A stretch of 55,608 nt of DNA from an uncultured Emergencia sp. (GTDB lineage: Bacteria > Bacillota > Clostridia > Peptostreptococcales > Anaerovoracaceae), in assembly GCA_904420065.1 (NCBI GenBank), contig CAJFTU010000001.1, positions 1-55,608 on the forward strand, in the 5' to 3' direction. A program made the position numbers and the translations under genes. Positions 16,075-25,286 of this stretch are shown piece by piece (the stretch's first letter is position 1; each line of letters begins with the position of its first letter). A model generated the notes under the pieces. It was not told the origin of the DNA and ran no database searches. It worked only from the letters and a program-made list of their open reading frames with translations.

Positions 16075-18666
16075 ATGTCCACAGAATCCATAACATCTTC
16101 CCTCTGCCAGCGCTTTGCCGCTCCCCTGCCGGAATTTTACGACCGCAGGATTATCTTCTGGAGCGATAAGGCAGGGGAATTTGAAGAATTGTTCGATGAA
16201 CTTGAAATTCCGGAAGTGAGAAAAATACGCCTGACGGGGAACAATAATTTCGAGGTGAAAAAACTGCTCCTCCACGACGATCTTCAGAACGATTATCTCA
16301 TATACGATCCCTTTTATTACGCCAGGCCCCAGGACGACTGGCTTCTCGATATACGGCTTTTCAGTGAAGAATACAGCGCCGATTACGTTTCCATGACTCT
16401 TGAAGAGATAAACGGACAGCAGACTGCGCCTATGCGGGAAACCGTCAGGGAGTACAAAAAGTTTTTTGAAAATAAGGAGCGGAAGGCGCGCTTGCAGAAA
16501 ATTGGCCGCCGCTACGATACGCCGATGCAGCTCAGCAGCGACATTCTTTCCGTACTGGCCGGGGTGTCCGGAGGCGATGATGCGGATATTCTGAGAGCGG
16601 TATTATCTGATGATCTGGAAAGTGAGAGCAACGTTCCGCTGAACAATATCACCAAGTTCGGGAGCATAGAAGGATTCTGGAAAATGGCGCAGCGCTTCAC
16701 CGGATATGAGCATAGCGATGAAGAGGGAGAGAAACCCCTGGGCTTTTTTGCTGCCCATGTTTTGATAACCGCTCTCTCGCATACCGTCAGCGAAAGCGTT
16801 TTGCGAAACCTTGAACACTTTGTATCGCCTCATTGCGCGCCGTACTGCTATAATCTTATCCATGAGTGGCAGCGGTGTGACGACGGGGAGATCCTGTACA
16901 ATATTTGCCGTACCGTGGAAGAGGAACTGGGCCTGGCAGAAAGGTTCAACAAAACGGATATAGAACTGCTCATTGCCAGCGATATTTTCCCTGTCATTGA
17001 TGAGAGCATCCTTTTGCGGTTTTTCGATGAAGCGGAACATCAGGTAATAAGGACGGGCGCTGTGTTTTCAGCGGTAGAAGCGCGCCGCACCTCGGGCTGG
17101 TATGAAAAGTTTGCCTGTTATTACAGCTGCCTGTATCACGCGGCACAGATACAGGAGTTCCTCGAAAAAAACGCAGGTGGCTTCCGCATGGCAAGGCCGC
17201 AGGATGTGTGGAAGTTTTACGCGGAAACGGCCTATACGGCAGATACCGCTTACCGCAGATTGTTTTGCAGCTTCGAGAAGGCCCTCGAAGCTTCCGATTC
17301 CGTATTAGATGACAAGCTGAAATCGTTGGCTTCCTATATAGATTTGCTGTATAAGCGGAATTTCCTCGATCGCCTTAACGAGTGCTGGATCAGAACTGCA
17401 GCAGATGATTTGCGCGAGAGCGGTGAAATCAGAGGAATAGAACGGCAGCGGGATTTTTACCGAAGATACGTCAGACCGATAAGCGAAAAGTCTTCCCGCG
17501 TCTTTGTGATCATTTCGGATGGTTTACGGTATGAAACGGCAGCACAGCTCAGAGAGGAGATTGCCAGAGCGACAAAGGGCAATGCCCGACTTTACGCCGT
17601 GCAGTCCATATTTCCGTCCATAACCAGCTTTGGAATGGCCGCCTTGCTGCCCGGCTCAGCTATGGCGATGGATCGAGAAGGACGAGTCCTCGTAGATGGC
17701 ATGAGTACGGTTGGCACCGGCGATCGCCAGAAAATTTTACAAAAAACAGAGCCAAATTCAGTTGCCGCAAGATATGACGACGTGCTGCGGATGACAAGGC
17801 AGCAGAGGCGCGAGCTGGTAAACGGAATGAAAGTCGTGTACATTTACCACAACACGATCGATGCCGTGGGCGATGAAAGCAAGACGGAAAAAGGAGTATT
17901 CAAGGCCTGCGAGGATGCGGTGAGACAGCTGACCAGTCTTCTTAAGCTGATCGTAAACGATATGCAGGGCACAGAGGTATACATAACAGCGGATCACGGC
18001 TTTCTGTACACGTACAGCCCGCTTGACGAAAATGAGAAAATCGGAAGAGAGGTATTCGACGGAGAAGTCCGCGCCATTGGACGCCGGTATGCGCTGACGG
18101 CGCCGGAAACGACAGCTCAGTATCTGCTTCCGGTCAACCTGACCGGACAGCTGCAGGACAGCCGGGTAATGGGTTACGCTCCCGGGCAGACTATCCGCAT
18201 TACAACAGGCGGAGCAGGTCAGAATTATGTCCACGGCGGGATAAGCCTTCAGGAGATGGCTGTACCGGTGATTCACTTTAAAAATCACAAGGCCGGCAGC
18301 AAGCACTGCGTTCAGGCAGCAAAAGCAGGCATTGTTCTGATAAACGAAAGCAGGCTTGTATCGAACAGCATTTTCTCATTGGATTTTCTGCAGAAGGAGC
18401 CGGTAGGAGATAAAGTCCTGCCGTGCAAATACGAGGTTTATATGGCAGACAGCGCCGGAAAGGCGGTAAGCGATAAGAAGACCGTAATTGCAGACAAATC
18501 TGACCCTGATGAAAACAGCCGTCTGACTCGGCTCACCTTTACCATGAGGCCGGAAACGTACCGAAGCGAGGAAGAGTATCGGCTTGTGATCAGAAACGAT
18601 ACGGATATTCCTCAGGAGATTCCGTTCAAAATCAACATCAGTTTTTCCGACGATTTCGGTTTCTGA
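16075..18666 (+). CDS. pglZ: BREX alkaline-phosphatase-fold protein PglZ
   Basis: An 863-residue PglZ of the BREX-1 type. Alkaline phosphatase superfamily motifs are visible: the metal Asp in ISDGLRYE (D482), a Ser/Thr patch PSITSFGMA (514-522) likely holding the nucleophile, and TADHGFLY with D640 and H641. The C-terminal ~106 residues (758-863) form a beta-rich domain ending in DDFGF that is also present at the end of the LRR protein at 974-3748. PglZ is part of the BREX core with BrxB, BrxC and PglX. It is the last gene of the operon. No terminator is evident before the next promoter at 18696. Confidence 0.94.
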   Translation: MSTESITSSLCQRFAAPLPEFYDRRIIFWSDKAGEFEELFDELEIPEVRKIRLTGNNNFEVKKLLLHDDLQNDYLIYDPFYYARPQDDWLLDIRLFSEEYSADYVSMTLEEINGQQTAPMRETVREYKKFFENKERKARLQKIGRRYDTPMQLSSDILSVLAGVSGGDDADILRAVLSDDLESESNVPLNNITKFGSIEGFWKMAQRFTGYEHSDEEGEKPLGFFAAHVLITALSHTVSESVLRNLEHFVSPHCAPYCYNLIHEWQRCDDGEILYNICRTVEEELGLAERFNKTDIELLIASDIFPVIDESILLRFFDEAEHQVIRTGAVFSAVEARRTSGWYEKFACYYSCLYHAAQIQEFLEKNAGGFRMARPQDVWKFYAETAYTADTAYRRLFCSFEKALEASDSVLDDKLKSLASYIDLLYKRNFLDRLNECWIRTAADDLRESGEIRGIERQRDFYRRYVRPISEKSSRVFVIISDGLRYETAAQLREEIARATKGNARLYAVQSIFPSITSFGMAALLPGSAMAMDREGRVLVDGMSTVGTGDRQKILQKTEPNSVAARYDDVLRMTRQQRRELVNGMKVVYIYHNTIDAVGDESKTEKGVFKACEDAVRQLTSLLKLIVNDMQGTEVYITADHGFLYTYSPLDENEKIGREVFDGEVRAIGRRYALTAPETTAQYLLPVNLTGQLQDSRVMGYAPGQTIRITTGGAGQNYVHGGISLQEMAVPVIHFKNHKAGSKHCVQAAKAGIVLINESRLVSNSIFSLDFLQKEPVGDKVLPCKYEVYMADSAGKAVSDKKTVIADKSDPDENSRLTRLTFTMRPETYRSEEEYRLVIRNDTDIPQEIPFKINISFSDDFGF

Positions 18667-18695
18667 TCCGGATCAAACGAGGAAAATCTGCGGTC

Positions 18696-18725
18696 TTGAC
18701 GAGAAGCTCGTCCGGATAGTATAAT
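18696..18725 (+). promoter_or_regulatory. Sigma-A promoter for yitT-type gene
   Basis: TTGACG (18696-18701) and a perfect TATAAT (18720-18725) are separated by 18 bases. They lie 92 bases before the start of the YitT-family gene, giving it its own promoter after BREX. Confidence 0.75.
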
Positions 18726-18817
18726 AGCCTTGTAAGCAAAAGCATTTGTACCGCGCCGCAACGGCGGGTGTGCAGATGTTTTTTTTCGGGTAATTTTGTG
18801 TAAAAAGGAGGTAACCG

Positions 18818-19675
18818 ATGAAGAATTTGCAAGTGGGTAAATTGGCTGTCGACATCCTGGTCGATATTGCAGGCGGCATACTCATCGCCGTAGGAACGTA
18901 TAATTTTGCTGCGACGGCAGAGTTCCCCATGGTTGGATTTAACGGTATCGGATTGATCCTTTACCATCTTTTCGGCCTGCCTATAGGTACAGTCGCTTTT
19001 GTGCTGAACATTCCTGTAGCGATTTGCTGTTTCAAGATACTGGGGAAAGATTTTTTCATTCGTTCCATCCGCACGATTATCATTACATCTCTGATCATGG
19101 ACTTCGTGGCGCCTTTGTTTCCGGTATACGAAGGAGACATGATGCTGGCGGCGATCTGTACCGGCGTTCTTTCCGGACTGGGCTATGCGCTGATCTTTAT
19201 GAGAGGCTCTTCGACGGGCGGTTCGGATTTCATCATGCTGTCCATTAAAGAGCTCCATCCGCATCTGTCCCTGGGAAACATTTCCTTCGCCATGGAGGCG
19301 GTGGTCATCCTGGCCGGTACCATTCTGGTGTCGAAAAATATCGACGGACTGATCTACGGAATGCTCATCAGTTTTATCCTCTCCGTCATGGTGGATAAGG
19401 TGATGTACGGTATATCCGCAGGAAAGATGGCTCTTATCGTTACGGATCACGCCCGTGAAGTGGCTGAACGGATCGATCAGACCGTGGGAAGAGGTTCCAC
19501 CTTCCTCAAGGCCAGAGGAAGCTTTTCTGAAGCAGATAAAGACGTGGTTATGTGCGCCTGCAGCACAAAACAGATGTACGGAATACGGACCCTGGTGAAA
19601 GAAATCGATCCAAACGCTTTTCTGATCATCATGGAGTCCAACGAAGTCGTGGGATACGGCTTCAAGGAGAAATAA
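18818..19675 (+). CDS. YitT family membrane protein (DUF161/DUF2179)
   Basis: A 285-residue integral membrane protein. ATG 18818 follows AAGGAGGT. About five to six hydrophobic segments occupy residues 10-200, with the family block MRGSSTGGSDFIMLSIKEL in the middle. A soluble C-terminal DUF2179 domain of about 80 residues follows (GRGSTFLKARGSFSEADKD). The cellular role of YitT proteins is not established; transport or sensing has been suggested. It is monocistronic, with its own promoter and terminator. Confidence 0.9.
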   Translation: MKNLQVGKLAVDILVDIAGGILIAVGTYNFAATAEFPMVGFNGIGLILYHLFGLPIGTVAFVLNIPVAICCFKILGKDFFIRSIRTIIITSLIMDFVAPLFPVYEGDMMLAAICTGVLSGLGYALIFMRGSSTGGSDFIMLSIKELHPHLSLGNISFAMEAVVILAGTILVSKNIDGLIYGMLISFILSVMVDKVMYGISAGKMALIVTDHAREVAERIDQTVGRGSTFLKARGSFSEADKDVVMCACSTKQMYGIRTLVKEIDPNAFLIIMESNEVVGYGFKEK

Positions 19676-19698
19676 AGAGCGTTTTTTGCAGACAAAGA

Positions 19699-19733
19699 AA
19701 AAGAGCCGCATACCCTGGGCAGGCGGCTCTTTT
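19699..19733. terminator. Bidirectional terminator between yitT-type gene and small gene
   Basis: AAAAGAGCCGC (19699-19709) pairs with GCGGCTCTTTT (19723-19733). The T-run at one end and A-run at the other let it stop transcripts from both convergent genes. Confidence 0.85.
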
Positions 19734-19752
19734 CCGGTTTTGCGCAGCTGAC

Positions 19753-19875
19753 TCAGTCAGCGCTGTAAGCTACCAGCGCGACGTTCTGTCCGCATTTGGC
19801 CGACAGTTTGCTCTCCGCTTCGCTGATCATTTTTACTTCTTCAGGAGAAAGAGCACATAGCTTGTTTTTTTCCAT
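19753..19875 (-). CDS. Unknown 40-residue protein
   Basis: A small gene starting at 19875 on the minus strand after an ideal ACGGAGGTGATT ribosome site. The 40-residue product begins MEKNKLCALSPEEVKMISEA and ends near NVALVAYSAD. It is soluble, partly helical and has two cysteines. I know no family for it. It faces the YitT gene across a shared terminator, and a long hairpin lies upstream in its leader. The ribosome site and isolated position argue that it is real. Confidence 0.65.
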   Translation of the reverse strand: MEKNKLCALSPEEVKMISEAESKLSAKCGQNVALVAYSAD

Positions 19876-19901
19876 CGCAATCACCTCCGTTTTAGTATCC
19901 G

Positions 19902-19942
19902 CAGAGCAGAAGAAAATATGCGGGAGATTTTCTCCTGCTCTG
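19902..19942 (-). other. Long hairpin in the leader of the 40-residue gene
   Basis: A 16-bp inverted repeat (19902-19917 with 19927-19942, one A-C mismatch, nine-base loop) lies 27 bases upstream of the small gene on the minus strand. No T-run follows it in either direction, so it is not an ordinary terminator. It may control translation or stability of the small mRNA. Confidence 0.5.
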
Positions 19943-19962
19943 GGGGCACGTCGCTGCAGGAT

Positions 19963-19991
19963 TTGCACCAGAGCTGCCGATGTAGTATAAT
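19963..19991 (+). promoter_or_regulatory. Promoter of the ecf operon
   Basis: TTGCAC (19963-19968), 17 bases, TATAAT (19986-19991). It lies 40 bases before the ecfA1 start. Confidence 0.8.
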
Positions 19992-20030
19992 TAACTTTTA
20001 AGGGAATTTTTTCAAGAGAGGATCTTGGAC

Positions 20031-20864
20031 ATGGAGAACATAATAAGAATCGAAAATCTGATCTTTGAATACGCAAGAGACGAGGGAGAAGAGCCGGTCA
20101 GAGCGGTGAACGGCGTATCGATGGAAATAGAGCGGGGCAGTTTTACCGCTGTTATAGGCAGAAACGGATCGGGGAAGTCCACATTGGCGAAGAACCTGAA
20201 CGGTCTTTTCCTGCCCACCGGCGGAAAAGTATACGTGAAAAACTGGGATACCAGCGACGACGCTCACGTCTGGGACGTTCGGCAGACTGCGGGCATGGTG
20301 TTTCAGAACCCGGATAATCAGATCGTCTCGTCCATCGTGGAAGACGACGTGGCTTTCGGCCCGGAGAATCTGGGCGTGGATCCGGCGGAGATCCGCAGGC
20401 GGGTGGATAACGCCCTCGATTCGGTAAAGATGGGTCCCTACAGGAAAAAGGCTCCCCATCAGCTTTCGGGAGGACAGAAGCAGCGGATCGCCATCGCCGG
20501 CGTCGTAGCCATGCGGCCGGAGTGCATTATTTTTGACGAGCCGACGGCAATGCTGGACCCTCGCGGCCGCCAGGATATCATGAATATCATAGAAGAACTG
20601 CACCGGGACGGGATTACGGTGGTTTTGATCACCCACTTTATGGATGAGGCGGTCAAAGCGGATCGAATCGTGATCATGAACGAGGGGCAGGTCCTGCTCG
20701 ACGGAACGCCTGCTCAGGTGTTTTCAAAGGAACAGACCCTGAGAGAGATCGGACTGGACGTCCCTCTGCCTGTGGAGATGGCCCGCCGTCTCAGGAAGAG
20801 AGGTATCGACGTACCCGAGGATATCATTACAGAAGAAAGACTGGTAGAATTTATATGTCAATAG
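20031..20864 (+). CDS. ecfA1: ECF transporter ATPase EcfA1
   Basis: A 277-residue ABC ATPase of the energy-coupling factor module. ATG 20031 is preferred over TTG 20025 because AGAGAGG (20015-20021) is properly spaced for it. Walker A GRNGSGKST is at residues 43-51, the signature LSGGQKQR at 145-152 and the Walker B DE at 169-170. It is followed by ecfA2 and ecfT with overlapping ends. With EcfA2 it hydrolyses ATP to drive vitamin uptake by exchangeable S-components such as BioY. Confidence 0.94.
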   Translation: MENIIRIENLIFEYARDEGEEPVRAVNGVSMEIERGSFTAVIGRNGSGKSTLAKNLNGLFLPTGGKVYVKNWDTSDDAHVWDVRQTAGMVFQNPDNQIVSSIVEDDVAFGPENLGVDPAEIRRRVDNALDSVKMGPYRKKAPHQLSGGQKQRIAIAGVVAMRPECIIFDEPTAMLDPRGRQDIMNIIEELHRDGITVVLITHFMDEAVKADRIVIMNEGQVLLDGTPAQVFSKEQTLREIGLDVPLPVEMARRLRKRGIDVPEDIITEERLVEFICQ

Positions 20865-21718
20865 AAGTCAGAAACCTATCGCACATCTATTCGGCCGGCA
20901 TGCCGGATCAGCAGACGGCCCTGGAGAATGTGAATTTCGACATTTACGACGGAGAGATCGTCGGTATTATCGGCCATACCGGATCGGGAAAGTCCACCCT
21001 CCTTCAGCACCTGAACGGCCTGCTGAAGCCCAGCTCGGGTACGATCAGGATCGGAAAAGTACAGATCACCGATCCCGGCGTTTCCATGAAGGAAATCCGC
21101 AGGAGAGTAGGGCTGGTTTTCCAGTATCCGGAATATCAGCTCTTTGAGGAAACCGTAGCCCTTGACGTGGCGTTCGGTCCCAAGAATCTGGGATTGTCCG
21201 AGGAAGAAACGGAGAGCAGGGTCAGAGAGGCTCTGGAACTGGTCGGCTTGGACTGGGAAGCGGTTAAAGACAGATCTCCTTTCGAGCTTTCGGGCGGACA
21301 GAAGCGGAGAGTGGCCATCGCGGGCGTGCTGGCGATGAAGCCGCAGGTACTGGTTTTGGACGAGCCTACCGCCGGCCTCGATCCGGGAGCGCACAGGGAG
21401 ATCCTTCACATGATTGAGCAGGTGCACCGGATTCAGAACAACATCATCATCTTCGTGTCCCACAATATGGCCGACGTAGCCTCCCTTTCGGACAAAGTCA
21501 TGGTCATGGACAGCGGAAGGCTCATCCTCAGCGGAACTCCTGAGGAAGTCTTCGCGCAGAAAGACCGGCTGGAGTCCGTGGGCCTCGACGTGCCGCCGGT
21601 GACGGGATTGATGCACAAGCTGAGAAAAGGCGGCGCCGATGTAGATACCGGCATTTTGACCGTAAAAGAAGCGGAAGAAGAGATCTTTAACTATTTGCTG
21701 AGGAAGAAAAAACCATGA
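20855..21718 (+). CDS. ecfA2: ECF transporter ATPase EcfA2
   Basis: A 287-residue second ATPase of the ECF module, overlapping the end of ecfA1 by ten bases. It carries Walker A GHTGSGKST, the Q-loop FQYPEYQLFE typical of EcfA2, the signature LSGGQKRR and Walker B VLDEPTAGLD. It forms the heterodimer with EcfA1 on the cytoplasmic face. Translational coupling through the overlap suggests equal production. Confidence 0.94.
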   Translation: MSIEVRNLSHIYSAGMPDQQTALENVNFDIYDGEIVGIIGHTGSGKSTLLQHLNGLLKPSSGTIRIGKVQITDPGVSMKEIRRRVGLVFQYPEYQLFEETVALDVAFGPKNLGLSEEETESRVREALELVGLDWEAVKDRSPFELSGGQKRRVAIAGVLAMKPQVLVLDEPTAGLDPGAHREILHMIEQVHRIQNNIIIFVSHNMADVASLSDKVMVMDSGRLILSGTPEEVFAQKDRLESVGLDVPPVTGLMHKLRKGGADVDTGILTVKEAEEEIFNYLLRKKKP

Positions 21719-22515
21719 TAAGAGATATTACACTTGGGCAGTATTACGGGAGCGAATCGCCCATTCATCGGCTGGACTCCCGGCTGAAGATCATCTGCAC
21801 GATTTTATTTATCGCGGAGCTGTTCATTGCGGATAATTTTATCGGATTTGCCCTCTGCGGAGCGGCGCTGGCGGCTGTCGTGGCTCTTTCGAAAGTGCCG
21901 CTGTCTTTTATTCTCCGCGGGCTTAAGCCGATTTTGCTGATCATCATTTTTACCTTTTGCCTGAATATTTTCATGGTATCCGGCAGAGTGCTTTGGCAGT
22001 GGGGATTTCTGAAGATTACAGCTGAAGGGTTGTACACTGCGGTCTTCATGGCCGTGCGGCTGATCCTGCTGATCATCGGCTCTTCTCTGCTGACCTTTAC
22101 CACGAAACCGATCGCGCTGACCGATGGAATTGAGCGGCTTATTGGACCCCTGTCCCGCGTGGGCGTGCCGACCCATGAGATTGCGATGACCATGTCCATA
22201 GCCCTTCGCTTTATTCCGACCCTCCTTGAAGAGACGGACAAGATCATCAAGGCACAGCAGGCCAGAGGCGCGGACTTTGAAAGCGGTAATATATTGCGGA
22301 GGGCAAAGGCTCTCATTCCTATTCTAGTCCCCCTGTTTATCAGCGCTTTTCGCATTGCGCAGGATCTGGCCATGGCCATGGAGGCGCGGTGCTACAGAGG
22401 CGGAAAGGGAAGGACGCGGATGCATCAGATGAAGTTCAGGAAAGCCGATGCGGCCGCGGCGGTCCTGTCGGCGGCCTTTCTTGCGGCGGTGATTCTGACG
22501 AGAATATATTTTTAG
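21715..22515 (+). CDS. ecfT: ECF transporter transmembrane protein EcfT
   Basis: A 266-residue membrane protein overlapping ecfA2 by four bases (ATGA). It has about five to six membrane helices. The two coupling-helix motifs of EcfT are visible: AQQARGADF, and EARCYRGGKGRTRM near the end. It joins the EcfA dimer to an S-component. No S gene is in this operon, which is the group II (shared-module) arrangement. BioY at 26084 is a likely client. Confidence 0.93.
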   Translation: MIRDITLGQYYGSESPIHRLDSRLKIICTILFIAELFIADNFIGFALCGAALAAVVALSKVPLSFILRGLKPILLIIIFTFCLNIFMVSGRVLWQWGFLKITAEGLYTAVFMAVRLILLIIGSSLLTFTTKPIALTDGIERLIGPLSRVGVPTHEIAMTMSIALRFIPTLLEETDKIIKAQQARGADFESGNILRRAKALIPILVPLFISAFRIAQDLAMAMEARCYRGGKGRTRMHQMKFRKADAAAAVLSAAFLAAVILTRIYF

Positions 22516-22528
22516 GAGTAGAACAAGG

Positions 22529-23167
22529 ATGCGACAGAGAAAGATAAAAAATCTGCAGGAGAAAATCGATGTTTTTTCGGATTATATCATCTGCGAGCCG
22601 AAGGAGCACAGAGGAGAACTGAACCGCTTTTTCCCGGCAGACCAGCCCCTGTATCTGGAAATCGGGTGCGGAAAAGGGCAGTTCATAACCCGCTGCGCGC
22701 GGCGTTATCCGGAATCCAACTTCATCGCTGTGGAAGGACACCAGAGCGTGGCTCTGCGGGCGCTGGAAAAGGCGGCGGAAGACGAGGCGGAGAATATTCG
22801 CTTTATCCTGAATTATATAGACGATCTGGGAGATTATTTTGAACCGGGGGAGCTTTCCGGAATTTTTCTCAACTTCAGCGATCCCTGGCCCAAGGACAGG
22901 CACGCCAAGAGAAGGCTGACCTGCCGTCAGAAGCTGCGGGGATACTGCAGGGCGCTGAAAGAAGGCGGATTCATTCAGTTCAAAACCGATAACGAGGATC
23001 TTTTTTCCTTTACTCTGGAGCAGATTGAAGAAGAAGGGCTTACGATCGCAGAGATGAGCCGGGACCTTCACCGTTCGGAGCTGGCGGTGGAAAATATTAC
23101 CACGGAATACGAAGATAAATTTGCCGGAGCGGGGAAAAATATAAACTATGTAAAGATAAGAGCCTGA
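22529..23167 (+). CDS. trmB: tRNA (guanine-N7)-methyltransferase TrmB
   Basis: A 212-residue class I SAM methyltransferase making m7G46 in tRNA. The SAM site is LEIGCGKGQF, and the TrmB signature is LNFSDPWPKDRHAKRRL. It begins 13 bases after ecfT with AGGAG at 22514-22518, so it is probably the last gene of the ecf operon. A strong terminator overlaps its stop codon. Confidence 0.95.
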   Translation: MRQRKIKNLQEKIDVFSDYIICEPKEHRGELNRFFPADQPLYLEIGCGKGQFITRCARRYPESNFIAVEGHQSVALRALEKAAEDEAENIRFILNYIDDLGDYFEPGELSGIFLNFSDPWPKDRHAKRRLTCRQKLRGYCRALKEGGFIQFKTDNEDLFSFTLEQIEEEGLTIAEMSRDLHRSELAVENITTEYEDKFAGAGKNINYVKIRA

Positions 23168-23182
23168 TACAGGCTCTTTTTT
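23159..23182 (+). terminator. Terminator of ecf-trmB operon
   Basis: An 8-bp perfect stem AGAGCCTG / CAGGCTCT with a three-base loop and a T6 run. The stem includes the trmB stop codon. Confidence 0.9.
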
Positions 23183-23196
23183 AGAGGAGAGCGGCT

Positions 23197-23895
23197 TTAA
23201 AAGTCGATAAATTCGGTGGGATCGCAGTTCTTTCCGTCCTTCAGGATCTCAAAGTGAAGATGATCCTTCTCCATGGATTCGTACAGCGCGGACCGGCCGA
23301 TATTGCTGATCAGCTGTCCCTTTTTAACGGTATCCCCTTTTTCGGCCAGTTTTTTTGTGGACAGATTGCAGTACCTTGTGATATACCCGTCGCTGTGAGT
23401 GATCTCGATGGTGATTCCGTAACAGTCGTCAGTATAGATATCCGTGATGGTACCGTCCGCGGCGGCTAACACACCGGAACCCTCGGGCGCCTCAATATCT
23501 ATGCCGGGATGGGTCATGTACTGATCGAGAGTCGTGTTGTAGATTACCATGTCCATGGAGTACTTCTTTGAAACCTGGGCCGTATTCATATCCATCGGGC
23601 ATGCAAAGACGTTTTGCTCAGCTTTCCTCCCGTTTCTGCTGTCGACGGTGGGAATCTCCGTCGATGCTGCCGCGGAATTCTCTTCTGTCTTCTGCGCTTC
23701 CTGCCGGGCGGCCTGTTCGTCTTCCTTCTGCTGCGTAGTGGTCTTTTTCGTTACCGGCACGTCTTCCGTGCTTTCGGAAATCTTGTTGATGCTGGCCTTT
23801 ATCGTGAAAATAGACGTCAGGGCAATGAGACAGAAGCAAAGCATTAAAACAGCGGCAACCTTATCCTTCTTTTTCTTCTTGTCGATTTGTCGCAT
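23197..23895 (-). CDS. M23 family peptidase with N-terminal membrane anchor (SpoIIQ-like)
   Basis: A 232-residue protein. The start at 23895 is chosen because AGGAGGTGA lies six to seven bases upstream; a further in-frame ATG at 23943 lacks a ribosome site. It has a Lys-rich N-terminus, one membrane helix (about residues 13-33), a low-complexity linker and a C-terminal LytM/M23 domain with HPGIDI and HLHFE, which hold the zinc ligands. It should cut or bind peptidoglycan outside the membrane. The layout resembles SpoIIQ of spore formers, but no partner gene is nearby to prove this. It converges on trmB. Confidence 0.85.
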   Translation of the reverse strand: MRQIDKKKKKDKVAAVLMLCFCLIALTSIFTIKASINKISESTEDVPVTKKTTTQQKEDEQAARQEAQKTEENSAAASTEIPTVDSRNGRKAEQNVFACPMDMNTAQVSKKYSMDMVIYNTTLDQYMTHPGIDIEAPEGSGVLAAADGTITDIYTDDCYGITIEITHSDGYITRYCNLSTKKLAEKGDTVKKGQLISNIGRSALYESMEKDHLHFEILKDGKNCDPTEFIDF

Positions 23896-23955
23896 TTCCT
23901 TCACCTCCTGAACACTATTATCACCAGACCTGCTCCGGTTCATACGAAGATAAAC

Positions 23956-23984
23956 TTGTAAAAATCAGGAGTTCATAGTAGAAT
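23956..23984 (+). promoter_or_regulatory. Promoter of the aminotransferase gene
   Basis: TTGTAA (23956-23961), 17 bases, TAGAAT (23979-23984), 44 bases before the aminotransferase start codon. Confidence 0.55.
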
Positions 23985-24027
23985 GAATGCATGAGCAAAA
24001 CTGCTTTGGATTTTTGGAGGTGACAAA

Positions 24028-25260
24028 ATGGCTGATTTTATCATGGCGGCGCAGAACGGGAGAACTATTCCCAAAGAAGATAAGATTTTCGGTATAAGCC
24101 GCAGAGCCAATGAAATGATAGAAGAGAGGGGCGCAGATGCAGTGGTTAACGCCACCATAGGCACCCTTCTTGACGACGACGGGGACCTGATGGTACTTTC
24201 GTCTGTAGACGATACGTTTATGGGACTGGAGCCGGAGGAGTACGCCGGATATGCGCCGATCGGAGGAATTCCAGCCTTCAGAAAGGCGGCAGTCAAAGCG
24301 GCTTTTGGGAAATACGAACCGAAAGGCTATGTGGAGGCTGTGGCATCGCCGGGCGGCACAGGCGCGATCCGCAATATTATCTCCAACTATTCATGTCCCG
24401 GAGATAAGATTTTGACCAGCGATTGGCACTGGTCGCCGTACGGAACGATCGCTTCTGAGATCGGCAGAAGCGTGGACACCTATCAGATGTTTACGGAGGA
24501 TAGAAGATACAATGCGGAAGGCCTCTGTGACAAGGCAAAACAGCTGCTCGAATCGCAGGATCGCCTCGTTATCATCATCAATACGCCGGCGCACAATCCT
24601 ACAGGATACGCCCTGACTAATGAGGATTGGGAACGGGTTGTGAAACTTTTGAGCTACATACCTCCGGAAAAGCGGATAGCGCTGCTGATCGATACGGCTT
24701 ATATCGATTTTGCCGGTGACGAGGACAAGTACAGAGAGTTTTTTCCGATTCTGGAGACTTTGCCGGCCAACATTCTGCCGGTCATGGCTTACAGTATGTC
24801 CAAGACATTTACGATCTACGGTATGCGCTGCGGAGCGGCGATCTGCCTGGCGCCGACGAAGGAAATTGCCGACGAGTTCAGAAGGGTGTGCGAGTTTTCC
24901 TCAAGAGGCAGTTGGTCTAACTGTGCTAAAGCCGGACAGAGCATCATCGCCAATATCTATGAAAACGAAGATCTTCTGAAAAAAGTCACAGAGGAGCGAA
25001 AAGAGATTCGGGAGATGCTCCTGAAGAGGGGCAAAGCGTTTGAGGAAGAGGCTAACCGCGTAGGTCTTGAGATCGTGCCTTTCGATGCGGGCTTCTTCGT
25101 CTCCATTCCTTGTGACAATCCTGACGAAGTGAGCGCTAAACTGGAGAAAGAGGGAATTTTCCTCGTTCCTCTGGCCAAGGGGCTGAGGGTATCGGTGGCA
25201 TCTATTCCGGTAGAGAAGTGCCGCCGGATACCGGTTAAGATCCTGGAAGCAATGAAATAA
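24028..25260 (+). CDS. PLP-dependent class I/II aminotransferase
   Basis: A 410-residue fold-type I aminotransferase related to aromatic/aspartate aminotransferases. The start follows TGGAGGTGA. The PLP-binding lysine is K259 in YSMSKTFTIYGMR. Other landmarks are NTPAHNPTGYAL, with the ring-stacking Asn-Pro segment, and the C-terminal KGLRVSVASIP, with the substrate-carboxylate Arg. The exact amino acid substrate cannot be read. It is monocistronic, with its own promoter and terminator. Confidence 0.88.
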   Translation: MADFIMAAQNGRTIPKEDKIFGISRRANEMIEERGADAVVNATIGTLLDDDGDLMVLSSVDDTFMGLEPEEYAGYAPIGGIPAFRKAAVKAAFGKYEPKGYVEAVASPGGTGAIRNIISNYSCPGDKILTSDWHWSPYGTIASEIGRSVDTYQMFTEDRRYNAEGLCDKAKQLLESQDRLVIIINTPAHNPTGYALTNEDWERVVKLLSYIPPEKRIALLIDTAYIDFAGDEDKYREFFPILETLPANILPVMAYSMSKTFTIYGMRCGAAICLAPTKEIADEFRRVCEFSSRGSWSNCAKAGQSIIANIYENEDLLKKVTEERKEIREMLLKRGKAFEEEANRVGLEIVPFDAGFFVSIPCDNPDEVSAKLEKEGIFLVPLAKGLRVSVASIPVEKCRRIPVKILEAMK

Positions 25261-25275
25261 TGAAATAATGAAATA
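25252..25275 (+). repeat. Triple 8-bp tandem repeat at the aminotransferase stop
   Basis: The unit ATGAAATA occurs three times head to tail across the final Met-Lys-stop codons. It adds two extra in-frame ATG-AAA-TAA copies after the gene end. This looks like replication slippage and is probably neutral. Confidence 0.7.
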
Positions 25276-25286
25276 AAGGGTAAAAA

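Noticed and set aside
974-18666. Prophage or integrative element carrying BREX
   Set aside because: No integrase, phage structural gene, tRNA target or flanking direct repeat was seen at the borders.
18638-19711. 357-codon minus-strand frame opposite the YitT gene
   Set aside because: It is rich in His, Asp and Arg with no fold signature. The plus-strand gene has a promoter, ribosome site and known family.
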